A stretch of 42,877 bases of DNA, from contig CASEPH010000165.1 in NCBI GenBank assembly GCA_949289625.1, forward strand, positions 1 to 42,877, read 5' to 3'. The translations under genes were made by a program, and so were the position numbers. Shown piece after piece: positions 8,141 to 17,437 of this stretch; the first letter of the stretch is position 1; each line of letters opens with the position of its first letter. Origin of the DNA: an uncultured Clostridia bacterium (GTDB lineage Bacteria > Bacillota_A > Clostridia > Oscillospirales > Oscillospiraceae). Under the pieces are notes generated by a model. The model saw nothing but the letters and a program-made list of their open reading frames with translations. It did no database searches and was not told the DNA's origin.

Positions 8141-10096
8141 TTATTCGTTTAGCGATTCAGCTGTTTCAGCAGGTGTCTCCTTTGTAGCTGCGGTTTCCTC
8201 CGCATCTGAGGCCTCCGGCAGTTCCTCCGGCGGCTTCAGGAAGGCCATGAACTCATCTCCGGTGATGGTTTCCTTGGTGAGCAAGAACAAGGCGATTTCA
8301 TCCAGTACCGCCCGATTGTCACGCAGCATTTGCTTAGCAGCCTCATAGCAGCTTTGCAAAAGTTCCCGCACCTCTACGTCGGCTTCTGCAGCGGTGGTTT
8401 CGGCACAGTTCAGGGAACTCTGTCCACCCAGGTATTGGCTTTCCGAGGTGACCAGAGCCATGAGTCCAAATTTCTGACTCATACCAAACTGCATGATCAT
8501 ACGCCGTGCCAGATCGGTGGCTTTCTCGATATCGTTGGCAGCGCCTGTAGTCTGTGCGCCGAAGACAACCTCCTCGGCGGCCCGACCAGCCAAAAGGGTT
8601 TTTAGCTCGGCAACTAGTTCGTCCTTGGAATTGAGGAACTTTTCTTCTTCCTCCATCTGAAGGGTATAGCCCAGTGCGCCGGAAGTATGGGGAACAATGG
8701 TGATTTTTTGGACGGGAGCGGTATGCTTTTGCAGGGCGGCCACCAAGGCATGACCCACCTCGTGATAAGAGACGATACGCTTTTCCATATCCGTCAGCAC
8801 GGTGCCTTTTTTCTCCGTGCCGGCAATAACCACTTCAAAGGATACCAGCAGATCCTCCTGATTGACGGCCTGGCGTCCCATACGGACGGCACGAAGGGCA
8901 GCTTCGTTGACCAGATTAGCCAGATCCGCACCTACTGCACCGGCTGTGACTTGGGCAATCCGGTTGAGATCCACATCCTCCGTCAGCTTGATATTCTTGG
9001 TATGAACCTTCAAGGTCTGCAAACGTCCTGCCAGATTTGGCTTATCTACAATAATTCGACGGTCAAAGCGGCCTGCACGAAGCAGGGCTTTATCCAGAAT
9101 TTCCGGACGGTTGGTGGCTGCCAAAATCACAACGCCCTTGGAGGAGTCAAATCCGTCGATCTCGGAAAGCAACTGGTTCAGGGTCTGCTCCCGTTCGTCA
9201 TTGCTGCCCAACCGGTTATCTCGGCTCTTGCCAATGGCGTCGATCTCATCGATAAAGATAATGGCGGGAGCCTGCTTGGATGCCTGTTGGAACAGATCCC
9301 GAACTCGGCTTGCGCCTACGCCAACGAACATTTCCACAAAATCAGAACCGGAAATAAAGAAGAAGGGGACGCCCGCCTCACCTGCAACAGCCTTGGCAAG
9401 CAAGGTTTTACCGGTGCCAGGAGAGCCCACCAGCAGAGCGCCCTTGGGAATTTTGGCGCCAATGGCGGCATATTTTTGGGGGTTGTGGAGAAAGTCGATG
9501 ATTTCCTGCAGGGACTCCTTGGCTTCATCCTGGCCGGCCACATCGGCGAAGGTGACGCCGGTTTCTTTTTCCATATAGACCTTGGCTTTGCTCTGTCCAA
9601 TGGACATGCCGCCGCCCATTTTTCCACTGATGTTTCGCATCAGGAAGCTAAAGAGTAGATAGATGGCGGCAAAGGGGATCAGATAGGTTACGAGAATGGA
9701 GATCAGCGGGGAAACCTCATCCACGATTTTTTCATAAAAATCTATATTGTACTGTTTCAGCAGCGGTACCAGATCTTCGTCTTCTACCAATCCGGTATAG
9801 AGAATCCGCTGTTCCGATTCTGGCTTTTCGGCCTGCTCCTTGGTTTGGATCAGGATGCGGTCACTCTGGATCTCTACTTCTGCAATCTCGCCATCTTCCA
9901 GCATTTCCAGAAATTCATTATATTTGATCTCCTCCATCCTGGAGGCAGCATAATTGCTGTAGAGGAAGTTGATCAGCAAAACGAACACCACTGCCAGTAC
10001 CGCAATGGGCAAAATGGTGTTAAATTTTGGCTTATTTTGATTTCCGTTATTATCGGCCGAAGACCGTTTTGGGTCACGGTTGTTTGGTGCGCTCAC
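8141..10096 (-). CDS. ftsH: ATP-dependent zinc metalloprotease FtsH
   Basis: A 651-residue membrane-anchored AAA+ protease that forms hexamers and degrades misfolded membrane and short-lived cytosolic proteins. In order: TM1 at about 28-46, an extracytoplasmic domain, TM2 at about 130-153, Walker A GSPGTGKT (224-231), pore segment FVEMFVGVG (253-261), Walker B IIFIDEID (279-286), the second region of homology [19 protein letters not shown], and the zinc motif HEVGH (445-449) in the protease domain. The C-tail is acidic and Ala/Glu-rich, probably disordered. The GTG at 10096 is chosen because AAAGGAGG lies 7 nt upstream and the 29 preceding codons are not family-like. It is monocistronic. Confidence 0.97.
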   Translation of the reverse strand: MSAPNNRDPKRSSADNNGNQNKPKFNTILPIAVLAVVFVLLINFLYSNYAASRMEEIKYNEFLEMLEDGEIAEVEIQSDRILIQTKEQAEKPESEQRILYTGLVEDEDLVPLLKQYNIDFYEKIVDEVSPLISILVTYLIPFAAIYLLFSFLMRNISGKMGGGMSIGQSKAKVYMEKETGVTFADVAGQDEAKESLQEIIDFLHNPQKYAAIGAKIPKGALLVGSPGTGKTLLAKAVAGEAGVPFFFISGSDFVEMFVGVGASRVRDLFQQASKQAPAIIFIDEIDAIGKSRDNRLGSNDEREQTLNQLLSEIDGFDSSKGVVILAATNRPEILDKALLRAGRFDRRIIVDKPNLAGRLQTLKVHTKNIKLTEDVDLNRIAQVTAGAVGADLANLVNEAALRAVRMGRQAVNQEDLLVSFEVVIAGTEKKGTVLTDMEKRIVSYHEVGHALVAALQKHTAPVQKITIVPHTSGALGYTLQMEEEEKFLNSKDELVAELKTLLAGRAAEEVVFGAQTTGAANDIEKATDLARRMIMQFGMSQKFGLMALVTSESQYLGGQSSLNCAETTAAEADVEVRELLQSCYEAAKQMLRDNRAVLDEIALFLLTKETITGDEFMAFLKPPEELPEASDAEETAATKETPAETAESLNE

Positions 10097-10154
10097 AAAA
10101 ACGCCTCCTTTGAGACAATTCAGGCTGCTTGTACCCAGCATCCTGATCACTAAA

Positions 10155-10183
10155 AATATATCATACAATTCTCCTGAAAACAA
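10155..10183 (-). promoter_or_regulatory. ftsH promoter
   Basis: On the minus strand TTGTTT (10178-10183) and TATATT (10155-10160) with a 17-bp spacer, leaving a leader of about 50 nt before the GTG. Confidence 0.5.
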
Positions 10184-10293
10184 CAGATTCCCAATTTTGG
10201 ATTGGTAAACTTTCTGTTAACGTATCATTCTTACAGGCCAAAGCAATTGAAAATACGAATGAACAGGGAATATAGGAACACCATTTTTTTGGG

Positions 10294-10323
10294 TTGCCCA
10301 TTCCTCCTGTTTCGTGGTATAAT
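10294..10323 (+). promoter_or_regulatory. rlmB promoter
   Basis: TTGCCC (10294-10299) and TATAAT (10318-10323) with an 18-bp spacer; a TGG immediately before the -10 gives it extended -10 character. It could drive rlmB and the two membrane-protein genes behind it. Confidence 0.6.
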
Positions 10324-10358
10324 AAAGCGATTTTGAGTACGATTCTTTTGGAGGAATT

Positions 10359-11114
10359 ATGGGAAAATTTATAGATACGCCCAATGAGGGCATGCTGGAG
10401 GGCCGCAACGCCGTTACTGAGGCGTTGAAATCCGGTCGTACCATAGATAAAGTTTTCATTGCTTCCGGTGATACCGACAGCACCCTGCGTCATATTGCCT
10501 CTTTGGCGAAGAAAAACGGTGCAGTGGTGACCTATTGTGACCGAAGGAAGCTGGATACCATGAGTCAGACTGGGGCTCATCAAGGCGTTATTGCCATGGC
10601 TTCTGCCGCGTCATATAGCTCCATTGCAGAGATTTTGGCAACGGCAGCGGACAGGGGAGAGCCGCCGCTGGTGGTCATTTGCGATGAGATAACCGATCCG
10701 CACAACTTAGGCGCAATACTTCGGACGGCGGAATGTGCCGGAGCCCATGGAGTCATCATTCCAAAGCGACGGAACGCTGGACTAACTGCGGTGGTCGCCA
10801 AAGCAGCTGCGGGAGCCCTAGAATATATGAAGGTGGCCCGGGTCACTAATCTTACTGCGGCCATGGAAGAACTCAAAGCCCGTGGCGTCTGGATCTATGG
10901 TACAGCCGCGGATGGGTCATCTTCCCTGTATCAAACGGACTTGAAAGGACCTTGTGCCATTGTGATTGGATCAGAAGGTTCCGGGATGAGTCGCCTGGTG
11001 GCGGAATCTTGTGATTTCATGGTCAGTATCCCCATGAAGGGGCAGATCAATTCTCTCAATGCTTCAAATGCCGCAGCAATTCTTCTCTATGAGGTTTTGC
11101 GGCAAAGATCGTAA
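10359..11114 (+). CDS. rlmB: 23S rRNA (guanosine-2'-O-)-methyltransferase, RlmB/TrmH family
   Basis: A 251-residue SPOUT methyltransferase. The N-terminal substrate-binding domain (about 10-90) starts with the EGRNAVTEAL motif of RlmB-type enzymes. The SPOUT core carries motif 1 DPHNLGAILRTAE with Asn116 and Arg122, motif 2 IGSEGSGMS (203-211) and motif 3 IPMKGQINSLNASNAAA (224-240), which form the SAM knot. RlmB methylates G2251 of 23S rRNA in E. coli; the same position is likely here but is inferred from family only. The gene after it starts 24 nt downstream without an intervening terminator, so rlmB heads a probable operon. Confidence 0.93.
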   Translation: MGKFIDTPNEGMLEGRNAVTEALKSGRTIDKVFIASGDTDSTLRHIASLAKKNGAVVTYCDRRKLDTMSQTGAHQGVIAMASAASYSSIAEILATAADRGEPPLVVICDEITDPHNLGAILRTAECAGAHGVIIPKRRNAGLTAVVAKAAAGALEYMKVARVTNLTAAMEELKARGVWIYGTAADGSSSLYQTDLKGPCAIVIGSEGSGMSRLVAESCDFMVSIPMKGQINSLNASNAAAILLYEVLRQRS

Positions 11115-11138
11115 AAATAACCGAAAGGCTGATTGGAA

Positions 11139-13466
11139 ATGCCCAATGACGAATCGAATTTCGATACCATGCGCCTGATTGCAGGCGCTTCTGCCTCTGA
11201 GGAGTTTTCCCTGGAAGAAATTATGGAGGAATTTTCGCCGGAAATTCAGAAACCTCCAGAAGATACGGGTGCATCTTCTGAAATTGCTCCCTTTTCGGAA
11301 GAAAAGGAAGATGCTCCTTCCCCAAAGCCGGATTCAGAACTGGAGCATGAGGCGGTACTTTTTCCGGAAGAGACAACGGATTCTGCACCGGAATTCCAAG
11401 TCCAATCAGAATCTGAAATCGCCAATGCCATTGCACAGGCGGTGGCGGCAGCGGTAGAGCCGTCCGGTCCGGAAATCATCAATGTACCAACAGATTCTTC
11501 GGAGAAGAACCCTCAGAGCAATACTGAAATAGAAGCAGAAGCGATTCCAGATAGATCTGACGCGAAACAATCTGAGGCCAGTGCACCGCACGCACCAGAA
11601 CCTCCGGAGGTTGCCTCTGGCACAAATCCTGCACAGTCGGCTTCGCATCCTACGCCAAAGCTGACGGATACGAAGGCTGAACCGACACCTATTGCCGTAC
11701 CGAATGTACATACGGCTGGGCAGACTACAGAAGTGCCTGTATCTAAGCCCGGGGCAAAGCAGAAGAAAATACCAAAAAGCAATGTCCGCGTGGGGACCAT
11801 GGAACTGCTGGGTATGATGTTTGGCGACATTCAAACCAGACAGCGACAGGATTTGCCTGGTTCCAATGCTTCTCTAAAGTCTGCAGAACAGCATCAGGCT
11901 TGGCTTTCTAAAATATGCCAAGTCATGTCACCAGTCCGATATGTAATATTACTGTTGATGGCCCTTTCACTGGCGGGGAGGAAGTATTCCTGGATGCGCT
12001 TGGGCTTTTTGGGGGGCTCTACGGGAGTTACGGTGTCATTGGTTCTGGCACTGGTTGCCATGTTGTCTTCCTGGCACTGCGTATATCGGGCTGTTAAAGA
12101 TGCCTTCTATCTTCGATTTTCCTTTGAGTCCTTGCTGCTGCTGACTACGCTTTTAAGTATGGCAGAAGCGGCGATTTATCAGAATACGCAGACGCTGTTG
12201 CCTCTGCTGGTGATGGGCTGGTGTTTTGCCGGCACAGCGGATCTTATGGCGAGCAAAGGCAAACTGCGTGCACTGCGAACAGTGATTATGGGGAAAAACA
12301 GAATTGGTGTGCGAATTGCCCGGGACAAATGGGAACACACGGACTGCATTGGAAAAGCGCCAGCCAGCACTGCTGGTTTTGTGAGACACCAGCAGATCCC
12401 GGATGCCTGGCACAGTGTATGGACAGTTTACGGAATGTTGCTTCTGATTTTGGCGCTGATTGTCAGTGCATATCTCTCTGCAAAAACAGCGGGAAGTTAT
12501 TTGACAATTTTGGTGACGCTGCTGACCGTTGCCATGCCGGTAGGCGGTGCGCTTTGCTGTGCCAGACCCTTTGAGCTTCTAAGCCGTGCCCTTGGAAATG
12601 GTGGAGCTGTTGCGGGATGGTTTGGAATGAAAGCGCTTTCCGGAAAAAAAGCCATGCTGATTTACGACAGAGACCTGTTCCCCAAAGGAACCATTACCCA
12701 TAAGGGTGTAAAAGTTTATGGAAATCAGACCCCGGAACTGCTGGTGTCCTATGGAGCATCCCTGGTGCTGCGGGCCGATAACGGGTTAAGTGAGCCATTC
12801 AGACGACTTCTCCGGGAAACCGGCGGCCAAATCTGGCATGTCAGTTATTTTCAGGTAAACGAAGGTGGGCTCTTGGGCCGGATTAACGGCGTTCTGGTGG
12901 CAGTGGGTACCTATAATTTTATGCAGCTTATGGGGGCTATGCCGCCAAGAGATGCGCCCAAGGGAGGTATCTTCATTGCACTGAATGGTTCGGTTGCCGG
13001 ATTGTTTGCCATCAAGTACCGCGTGAAATCCGGTGCTGTAAGAGGGTTTCGTCGTATTGTACGCGACAGGACGCTGACTGCGTTGGCTGCCACGAAGAAT
13101 CTGTGTGTTAATCCTGCTTTTGTTAAGAAATGGTTTCAAGTGTCGGTGGGGGCGGTCGTATGTCCCAAGATTGAGACACGGCAGAGCTTGGCCCAGCCCT
13201 CGCTATTTGCGCAGGGAACCACCTGTGGATATGTCACTGGTGACGGTATTGAGAACTATAGCCGGTTGGTTGCAGGCGCCAGAATGGGCTGTCGTATGGG
13301 AAGATGCCTTTCGGCTTTGTCTGTGCTGGGATCTATTTGCCTCTGGCTGCTGACGGTTCTTGACATTTCTGCGGGACATACCATCATCGGCGGAGCCCGA
13401 CTCCTGCTGATTCAGCTCCTGCTGTGGCTGCTGACAGAAGCGGCAGCGAGATTTTCGGTAAAATGA
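11139..13466 (+). CDS. Degenerate P-type (P1B-like) ATPase, probable pseudoenzyme
   Basis: A 775-residue protein. Residues 1-215 are acidic, Pro/Ser/Glu-rich and probably disordered; hydrophobic helices cluster at about 266-370, 428-475 and 725-765. The second half follows the order of a heavy-metal P-type ATPase, but key motifs are eroded. The CPC metal motif is MPV (466-468) in TVAMPVGGALCC. The phosphorylation motif DKTGT reads DRDLF (510-514). A nucleotide-domain-like GLLGRINGVLVAVG (577-590) remains. The hinge GDGxNDxP reads GDGIENYS (701-708). The actuator domain with TGES is almost absent: only about 55 residues (372-427) lie between the helices. Start ATG 11139 has AAAGG 10 nt upstream. 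It lies between rlmB and a YitT gene (13-nt gap). Transport activity is unlikely; a scaffolding or sensing role is conjecture. The ATPase ancestry is my reading of motif order and needs a profile search. Confidence 0.75.
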   Translation: MPNDESNFDTMRLIAGASASEEFSLEEIMEEFSPEIQKPPEDTGASSEIAPFSEEKEDAPSPKPDSELEHEAVLFPEETTDSAPEFQVQSESEIANAIAQAVAAAVEPSGPEIINVPTDSSEKNPQSNTEIEAEAIPDRSDAKQSEASAPHAPEPPEVASGTNPAQSASHPTPKLTDTKAEPTPIAVPNVHTAGQTTEVPVSKPGAKQKKIPKSNVRVGTMELLGMMFGDIQTRQRQDLPGSNASLKSAEQHQAWLSKICQVMSPVRYVILLLMALSLAGRKYSWMRLGFLGGSTGVTVSLVLALVAMLSSWHCVYRAVKDAFYLRFSFESLLLLTTLLSMAEAAIYQNTQTLLPLLVMGWCFAGTADLMASKGKLRALRTVIMGKNRIGVRIARDKWEHTDCIGKAPASTAGFVRHQQIPDAWHSVWTVYGMLLLILALIVSAYLSAKTAGSYLTILVTLLTVAMPVGGALCCARPFELLSRALGNGGAVAGWFGMKALSGKKAMLIYDRDLFPKGTITHKGVKVYGNQTPELLVSYGASLVLRADNGLSEPFRRLLRETGGQIWHVSYFQVNEGGLLGRINGVLVAVGTYNFMQLMGAMPPRDAPKGGIFIALNGSVAGLFAIKYRVKSGAVRGFRRIVRDRTLTALAATKNLCVNPAFVKKWFQVSVGAVVCPKIETRQSLAQPSLFAQGTTCGYVTGDGIENYSRLVAGARMGCRMGRCLSALSVLGSICLWLLTVLDISAGHTIIGGARLLLIQLLLWLLTEAAARFSVK

Positions 13467-13479
13467 TTGAGGTGGCAGT

Positions 13480-14340
13480 ATGAAGTTCAGCATTAAGGAA
13501 GACGGGAAACGTATTTTCGTGATTATTATTGCCTCGCTGATTTTGGCAACAAATATCAATACATTTGTTCAGACGGGCGGCCTGTTTCCCGGTGGTGCTA
13601 CAGGCCTCACCCTGCTGATCCAGCGTATTTCGGAACTGTTTTTTCACCGGTCGATTCCCTATACGGCGGTCAACCTGATTTTAAACGCAGTACCAGTGTA
13701 TATTGGGTTTCGGTTTATTGGCAAAAAGTTTACCCTGTATTCCTGTCTGATGATTTTGCTTACCGGTGTATTTACCGATCTGATCCCGGCCCATATCATT
13801 ACCTATGATACGCTGCTGATCAGTATTTTCGGCGGTATGATCAACGGACTAGTGATCAGCCTCTGCCTTGCCATGAACGCCACTACCGGCGGCACGGATT
13901 TTATCGCCATTTTTCTGTCTGAGAAAAAAGGGATGGATTCTTGGAATATTATTTTGGTGTTTAACACGCTAGTCCTTGCTGTTGCGGGCATACTCTTTGG
14001 CTGGGATAAGGCGCTGTATTCGATCATTTTTCAATTTGTTTCCACCCAGGCCCTGCATGTTCTTTTTAAAAAATATCAACAGGAGACCCTGTTTATTGTA
14101 ACCAACCGTCCCAGAGAAATCTGCGCGGCAATTTCTGCAGTGAGCAATCATGGGGCCACTGTTTTGGAAGGAGAGGGGTCCTATGACCACTGTGAGCGCA
14201 ACGTGGTCTATTCCGTAGTATCCAGCGCGGAGAGCAAGCGTGTCATCCAGGCTGTGCGGAAAGTGGACCCGAGTGCATTTATTAACGCCATTCGTACGGA
14301 GCAGTTATCTGGACGGTTTTATCAGAAGCCGGCAGAATGA
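13480..14340 (+). CDS. YitT family membrane protein
   Basis: A 286-residue protein with five to six N-terminal helices (about 10-175) and a soluble C-terminal DUF2179-type domain (about 195-280). The N-terminal pattern NTFVQTGGLFPGGATGLTLL and the segment NATTGGTDFIAIFLSEKKG are typical of the YitT/YvjA family, common in multiple copies in Firmicutes; its molecular function is not established. The ATG at 13480 follows TGAGGTGG. It begins 13 nt after the degenerate P-type ATPase gene, so the two are likely translated from one mRNA. No terminator with a T run is seen directly after the stop. Confidence 0.9.
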   Translation: MKFSIKEDGKRIFVIIIASLILATNINTFVQTGGLFPGGATGLTLLIQRISELFFHRSIPYTAVNLILNAVPVYIGFRFIGKKFTLYSCLMILLTGVFTDLIPAHIITYDTLLISIFGGMINGLVISLCLAMNATTGGTDFIAIFLSEKKGMDSWNIILVFNTLVLAVAGILFGWDKALYSIIFQFVSTQALHVLFKKYQQETLFIVTNRPREICAAISAVSNHGATVLEGEGSYDHCERNVVYSVVSSAESKRVIQAVRKVDPSAFINAIRTEQLSGRFYQKPAE

Positions 14341-14414
14341 ATATACTCTGGCAAGAAGAAGCCGGCTTTTCGGGAAATTATTACGGCAAAATGCACAAAA
14401 TACGGGCTGTACAA

Positions 14415-14443
14415 TTGAAAAGACTTGTGCCATCATATATAAT
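14415..14443 (+). promoter_or_regulatory. Promoter of the EF-G-like gene
   Basis: TTGAAA (14415-14420), 17-bp spacer, TATAAT (14438-14443): a near-consensus sigma-A promoter. The roughly 75-nt leader contains a small inverted repeat CTGCGG/CCGCAG (14471-14476 and 14490-14495) without a T run. Confidence 0.75.
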
Positions 14444-14524
14444 CACCCTTAGCTGAAACCAGGATCCAGGCTGCGGAAAAATTCTTCTGCCGCAGCAGTA
14501 CGGATCGGAAAGGGGAAATTAAAT

Positions 14525-16591
14525 ATGAGCTATACGGCTCGAGACATCAGGAACATATGCTTCATCGGACACGGTGGCGACGGAAAGACTGCTCTTGCAG
14601 AGAGCATGCTTTTTTACACAAAGGGAACGGAACGTCTTGGTAAGTCTGCCGACGGCACTACCGTCAGTGACTATGATCCTGAGGAGATCAAGAGAAAATA
14701 CTCCATTTCCACCTCCATCATTCCCATTGAATACGGACGCTCCAAGATCAATATTCTGGACACCCCCGGTTATTTCGATTTTGCCGGTGAGGTCATGCAG
14801 ACAGTGCGCGTTGTTGACGCGGGCGTGATTGTGGTTTCTGCCAAAAACGGCATCGGTGTGGGAACCGAAAAATCCTGGAAGTATCTCTATGAGAGAAAGC
14901 TTCCCAAGTTTGTCTATGTATCCAAGCTGGATGAAGAGCATGCGGATTTCTTCCAGACCTTTGAACAGCTTCGGGAGAAGTTCGGCAAAACGCTGGCGCC
15001 CATTGTAATACCCATCGTGGAGGATAATAAGACGATCGGTATTGTGGACATTATTCATAAGAATGCATTCCTGTCCGGCAAGGGCAAAACCCAGAATATT
15101 GGTGTGCCCGACAGCCTCAAGGACAAGGTTGATGAATATTACGAGTTCCTTTGTGAAGCGGTAGCGGAGACCTCCGAGGAGAATATGGAAAAATATTTTG
15201 CCGGGGAAGAGTTTACCCTGGGTGAAATCATTGCCGGAATCAATCAGGGCGTGAAGGATCTGTCCTTGGTGCCCGTGTTCTGCGGCAGTGCCATGACTGG
15301 TCTTGGCACGGAGGCCTTGATCCATGGTATTGTGGACTTTGCTCCCAACCCCATGGAAGGTTATCCCCAGGAAGCCGTTAACGAAAACGGTGAGGCCGTG
15401 GAGATTAACTGTGCGCCCGAGGAGACGCCTGTGCTGTTTGTCTTTAAGACCATTTCTGATCAGTATGGAAAGCAGTCCTACTTTAAGGTGATTTCCGGCA
15501 ACGTGACGGCGGACCTCAGCTTGGAGAACGCCAGAACCGGCGATATGGAAAAGCTGGGCCACATTTACACAGTGAAAGGCAAAAAGACCACGGAAGTCAA
15601 GCAGCTTTGCTGCGGCGACATCGGTATGGTTTCCAAGCTGGCTTCCGCTAAGACTGGCGATACCCTCTGCGTGCCGTCCCGGCCTCTGACCCTCAAGCCT
15701 ATCGAATATCCGGAACCCTGCCATTCCCGGGCAATCTTTGCCAAGGTCAAGGGGCAGGAGGAAAAGATTGCTGCCGGTCTGACCCGTCTGGCGGAGGAAG
15801 ATCTGTCCTTCACCTTGGTGAACAATCCAGAAACCAAGGAAATGGTGCTCACTGGAGCCGGCGATATTCATCTGGATGTACTTTGCTCCAAGCTCAAGAC
15901 CAAGTTCGGCGTGGACAGCGAACTCCGGGAGCCCAAGGTAGCATACCGTGAGACCATCCGGAAATCCGCTACGGTTCGTGGCCGTCACAAGAAGCAGTCC
16001 GGCGGACACGGCCAGTTCGGCGACGTCGTTATTGAGTTCTCCCCCGGTGAGACCGAGGAGTTGACCTTCGAGGAGAAGGTCGTGGGCGGCGCTGTGCCCA
16101 AGAACTTTTTCCCGGCAGTGGAAAAGGGTCTGCGGGAGTCCTGCGAAAAGGGCGTTCTGGCCGGCTCTCCTATGGTATTCCTGAAGGCCACGCTGCTGGA
16201 CGGTTCCTACCATCCTGTGGATTCCTCCGAAATGGCCTTCAAGACCGCTGCATCTTTGGCATATAAGGAAGGCATTCCCAAGGCTTCGCCTGTGATTCTG
16301 GAACCCATCGGCTCTCTGAAGGTTACCATTCCCGATGCCATGATGGGCGATATTATGGGCGACCTCAATAAGCGCCGGGGCCGTGTGATGGGGATGACAC
16401 CCAACAGTGAAGGCGACCAGGTGGTGGAGGCCGAGGTGCCTATGGCTGAGATGATGAGCTACGCCATTGATCTGCGGTCCATGACCCAGGGACGGGGCAG
16501 CTTTACCTTCCAGTTTGTACGGTATGAGGAGGCTCCCATGAGCACGCAGCAGGCCATCATTGACGCAGCCAAAGCGGATGCGGATGACTGA
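14525..16591 (+). CDS. Elongation factor G-like GTPase (EF-G-2 type)
   Basis: A 688-residue translational GTPase with the five-domain layout of EF-G. G1 is GHGGDGKT (15-22), G3 is DTPGYFDF (79-86) and G4 is SKLD; domain IV carries GRHKKQSGGHGQFGDV. Compared with canonical EF-G the G1 motif has Gly-Gly instead of the AHIDAGKT pattern, and the catalytic His that follows DxPG is Tyr. Both traits are characteristic of the EF-G-2 paralogue group known from Thermus thermophilus and many Firmicutes, rather than of the housekeeping fusA product, which normally sits in the rpsL-rpsG-fusA-tuf cluster. It presumably binds the ribosome; its physiological role is not settled. It has a strong promoter of its own and a hairpin behind it. 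Confidence 0.9.
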   Translation: MSYTARDIRNICFIGHGGDGKTALAESMLFYTKGTERLGKSADGTTVSDYDPEEIKRKYSISTSIIPIEYGRSKINILDTPGYFDFAGEVMQTVRVVDAGVIVVSAKNGIGVGTEKSWKYLYERKLPKFVYVSKLDEEHADFFQTFEQLREKFGKTLAPIVIPIVEDNKTIGIVDIIHKNAFLSGKGKTQNIGVPDSLKDKVDEYYEFLCEAVAETSEENMEKYFAGEEFTLGEIIAGINQGVKDLSLVPVFCGSAMTGLGTEALIHGIVDFAPNPMEGYPQEAVNENGEAVEINCAPEETPVLFVFKTISDQYGKQSYFKVISGNVTADLSLENARTGDMEKLGHIYTVKGKKTTEVKQLCCGDIGMVSKLASAKTGDTLCVPSRPLTLKPIEYPEPCHSRAIFAKVKGQEEKIAAGLTRLAEEDLSFTLVNNPETKEMVLTGAGDIHLDVLCSKLKTKFGVDSELREPKVAYRETIRKSATVRGRHKKQSGGHGQFGDVVIEFSPGETEELTFEEKVVGGAVPKNFFPAVEKGLRESCEKGVLAGSPMVFLKATLLDGSYHPVDSSEMAFKTAASLAYKEGIPKASPVILEPIGSLKVTIPDAMMGDIMGDLNKRRGRVMGMTPNSEGDQVVEAEVPMAEMMSYAIDLRSMTQGRGSFTFQFVRYEEAPMSTQQAIIDAAKADADD

Positions 16592-16603
16592 TCGGTAAAA
16601 TCT

Positions 16604-16640
16604 CGGCACGGACGAGTCAAGGCCCGTCCGTGCCGTTTCC
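16604..16640 (+). terminator. Terminator after the EF-G-like gene
   Basis: Perfect 11-bp stem CGGCACGGACG (16604-16614) / CGTCCGTGCCG (16625-16635), 13 bp after the stop. The T tract is broken (TTTCCGTTT), so read-through into the TraX-family gene is possible. Confidence 0.6.
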
Positions 16641-16664
16641 GTTTATGACCCAAGAGGATTGCTT

Positions 16665-17414
16665 ATGTCACAATTTGCACTGAAGCTATTGGCCCTTTTT
16701 ACCATGCTGGCGGACCACGCTGCGAAAATCCTTATCAGCCAAGGGGCGTTGACGCCGTGGCTTGGGATGGAACTGAACAATTTCGTCTATACCATTCTGG
16801 TTGTGATTGGACGTATGGCCTTTCCGATTTTTGCTTGGTTTGTGGCGGAGGGGTGCAGAAAGACCAACCACCCAATGCGGTATCTGGGTAGATTGGCCAT
16901 ATTTGCAGTTTTGTCAGAGATCCCGTTTCAACTGTGTTTCTATCAGTCTTTGGAGTTTGGCTGTCACAATGTGCTTTTTACGCTGCTGCTGGCAGCTGGA
17001 GCCATCCTTGGGGCAAGGGCATTGCAGCAGTGCCATGTTCCGGCACCCCTACCGCAGATCTTGACTGCAGTGATAGCGATAGCCTTAGGCTGGGTGCTGC
17101 GGACAGATTATAACGCCTGGGGCGTCGCACTGATCCTGGGGCTCTATTATATGACGACAGAACGGGGACAGCTGCTGTGGCTTGGGGTTTGGATCACTCT
17201 GTTCCAGCTGGTTTGGCACGGCTGGAATGGGAAGGCTTTCTTGTGGCTGACTGAGGATATGAGTGTTTTGGTTCTGCAGTGGATCGGGGCCATGTTCTCG
17301 GTGGCGTTTTTGGCGACTTATCGTGGAGAACGGGGTCGGGGCTGGAAATGGCTTTTTTATGTTTTTTATCCGGTTCATTTACTACTGCTGTATGGGGCAG
17401 CGCAATTACTTTGA
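16665..17414 (+). CDS. TraX family membrane protein
   Basis: A 249-residue protein with eight or so hydrophobic helices. The start MSQFALKLLALFTMLADHAAK and the segment IGRMAFPIFAWFVAEGCRKT(N) are the signature of the TraX family, named for the F-plasmid pilin acetylase but widespread as a chromosomal membrane protein in Firmicutes, where it is not tied to conjugation and is functionally unassigned. The Asp-His pair in helix 1 and the Arg in IGRMAFP are conserved in the family. The ATG at 16665 is preceded by AGAGGA. No conjugation gene is nearby. The HD-domain gene follows 23 nt after the stop. Confidence 0.88.
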   Translation: MSQFALKLLALFTMLADHAAKILISQGALTPWLGMELNNFVYTILVVIGRMAFPIFAWFVAEGCRKTNHPMRYLGRLAIFAVLSEIPFQLCFYQSLEFGCHNVLFTLLLAAGAILGARALQQCHVPAPLPQILTAVIAIALGWVLRTDYNAWGVALILGLYYMTTERGQLLWLGVWITLFQLVWHGWNGKAFLWLTEDMSVLVLQWIGAMFSVAFLATYRGERGRGWKWLFYVFYPVHLLLLYGAAQLL

Positions 17415-17437
17415 ATTGTTTTCAAAAGGAGACGATT

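Noticed and set aside
8687..9658. A 323-codon plus-strand frame
   Set aside because: Antisense to ftsH with no promoter, ribosome binding site or recognisable domain.
14519..16609. A 696-codon open frame on the minus strand
   Set aside because: It is antisense to the EF-G-like gene, has no family-like motifs or ribosome binding site, and arises from codon bias of the plus-strand gene.
16665..17414. TraX gene as evidence of a conjugative element
   Set aside because: Chromosomal TraX-family proteins are common in Firmicutes, and no relaxase, type IV secretion or integrase gene is nearby.
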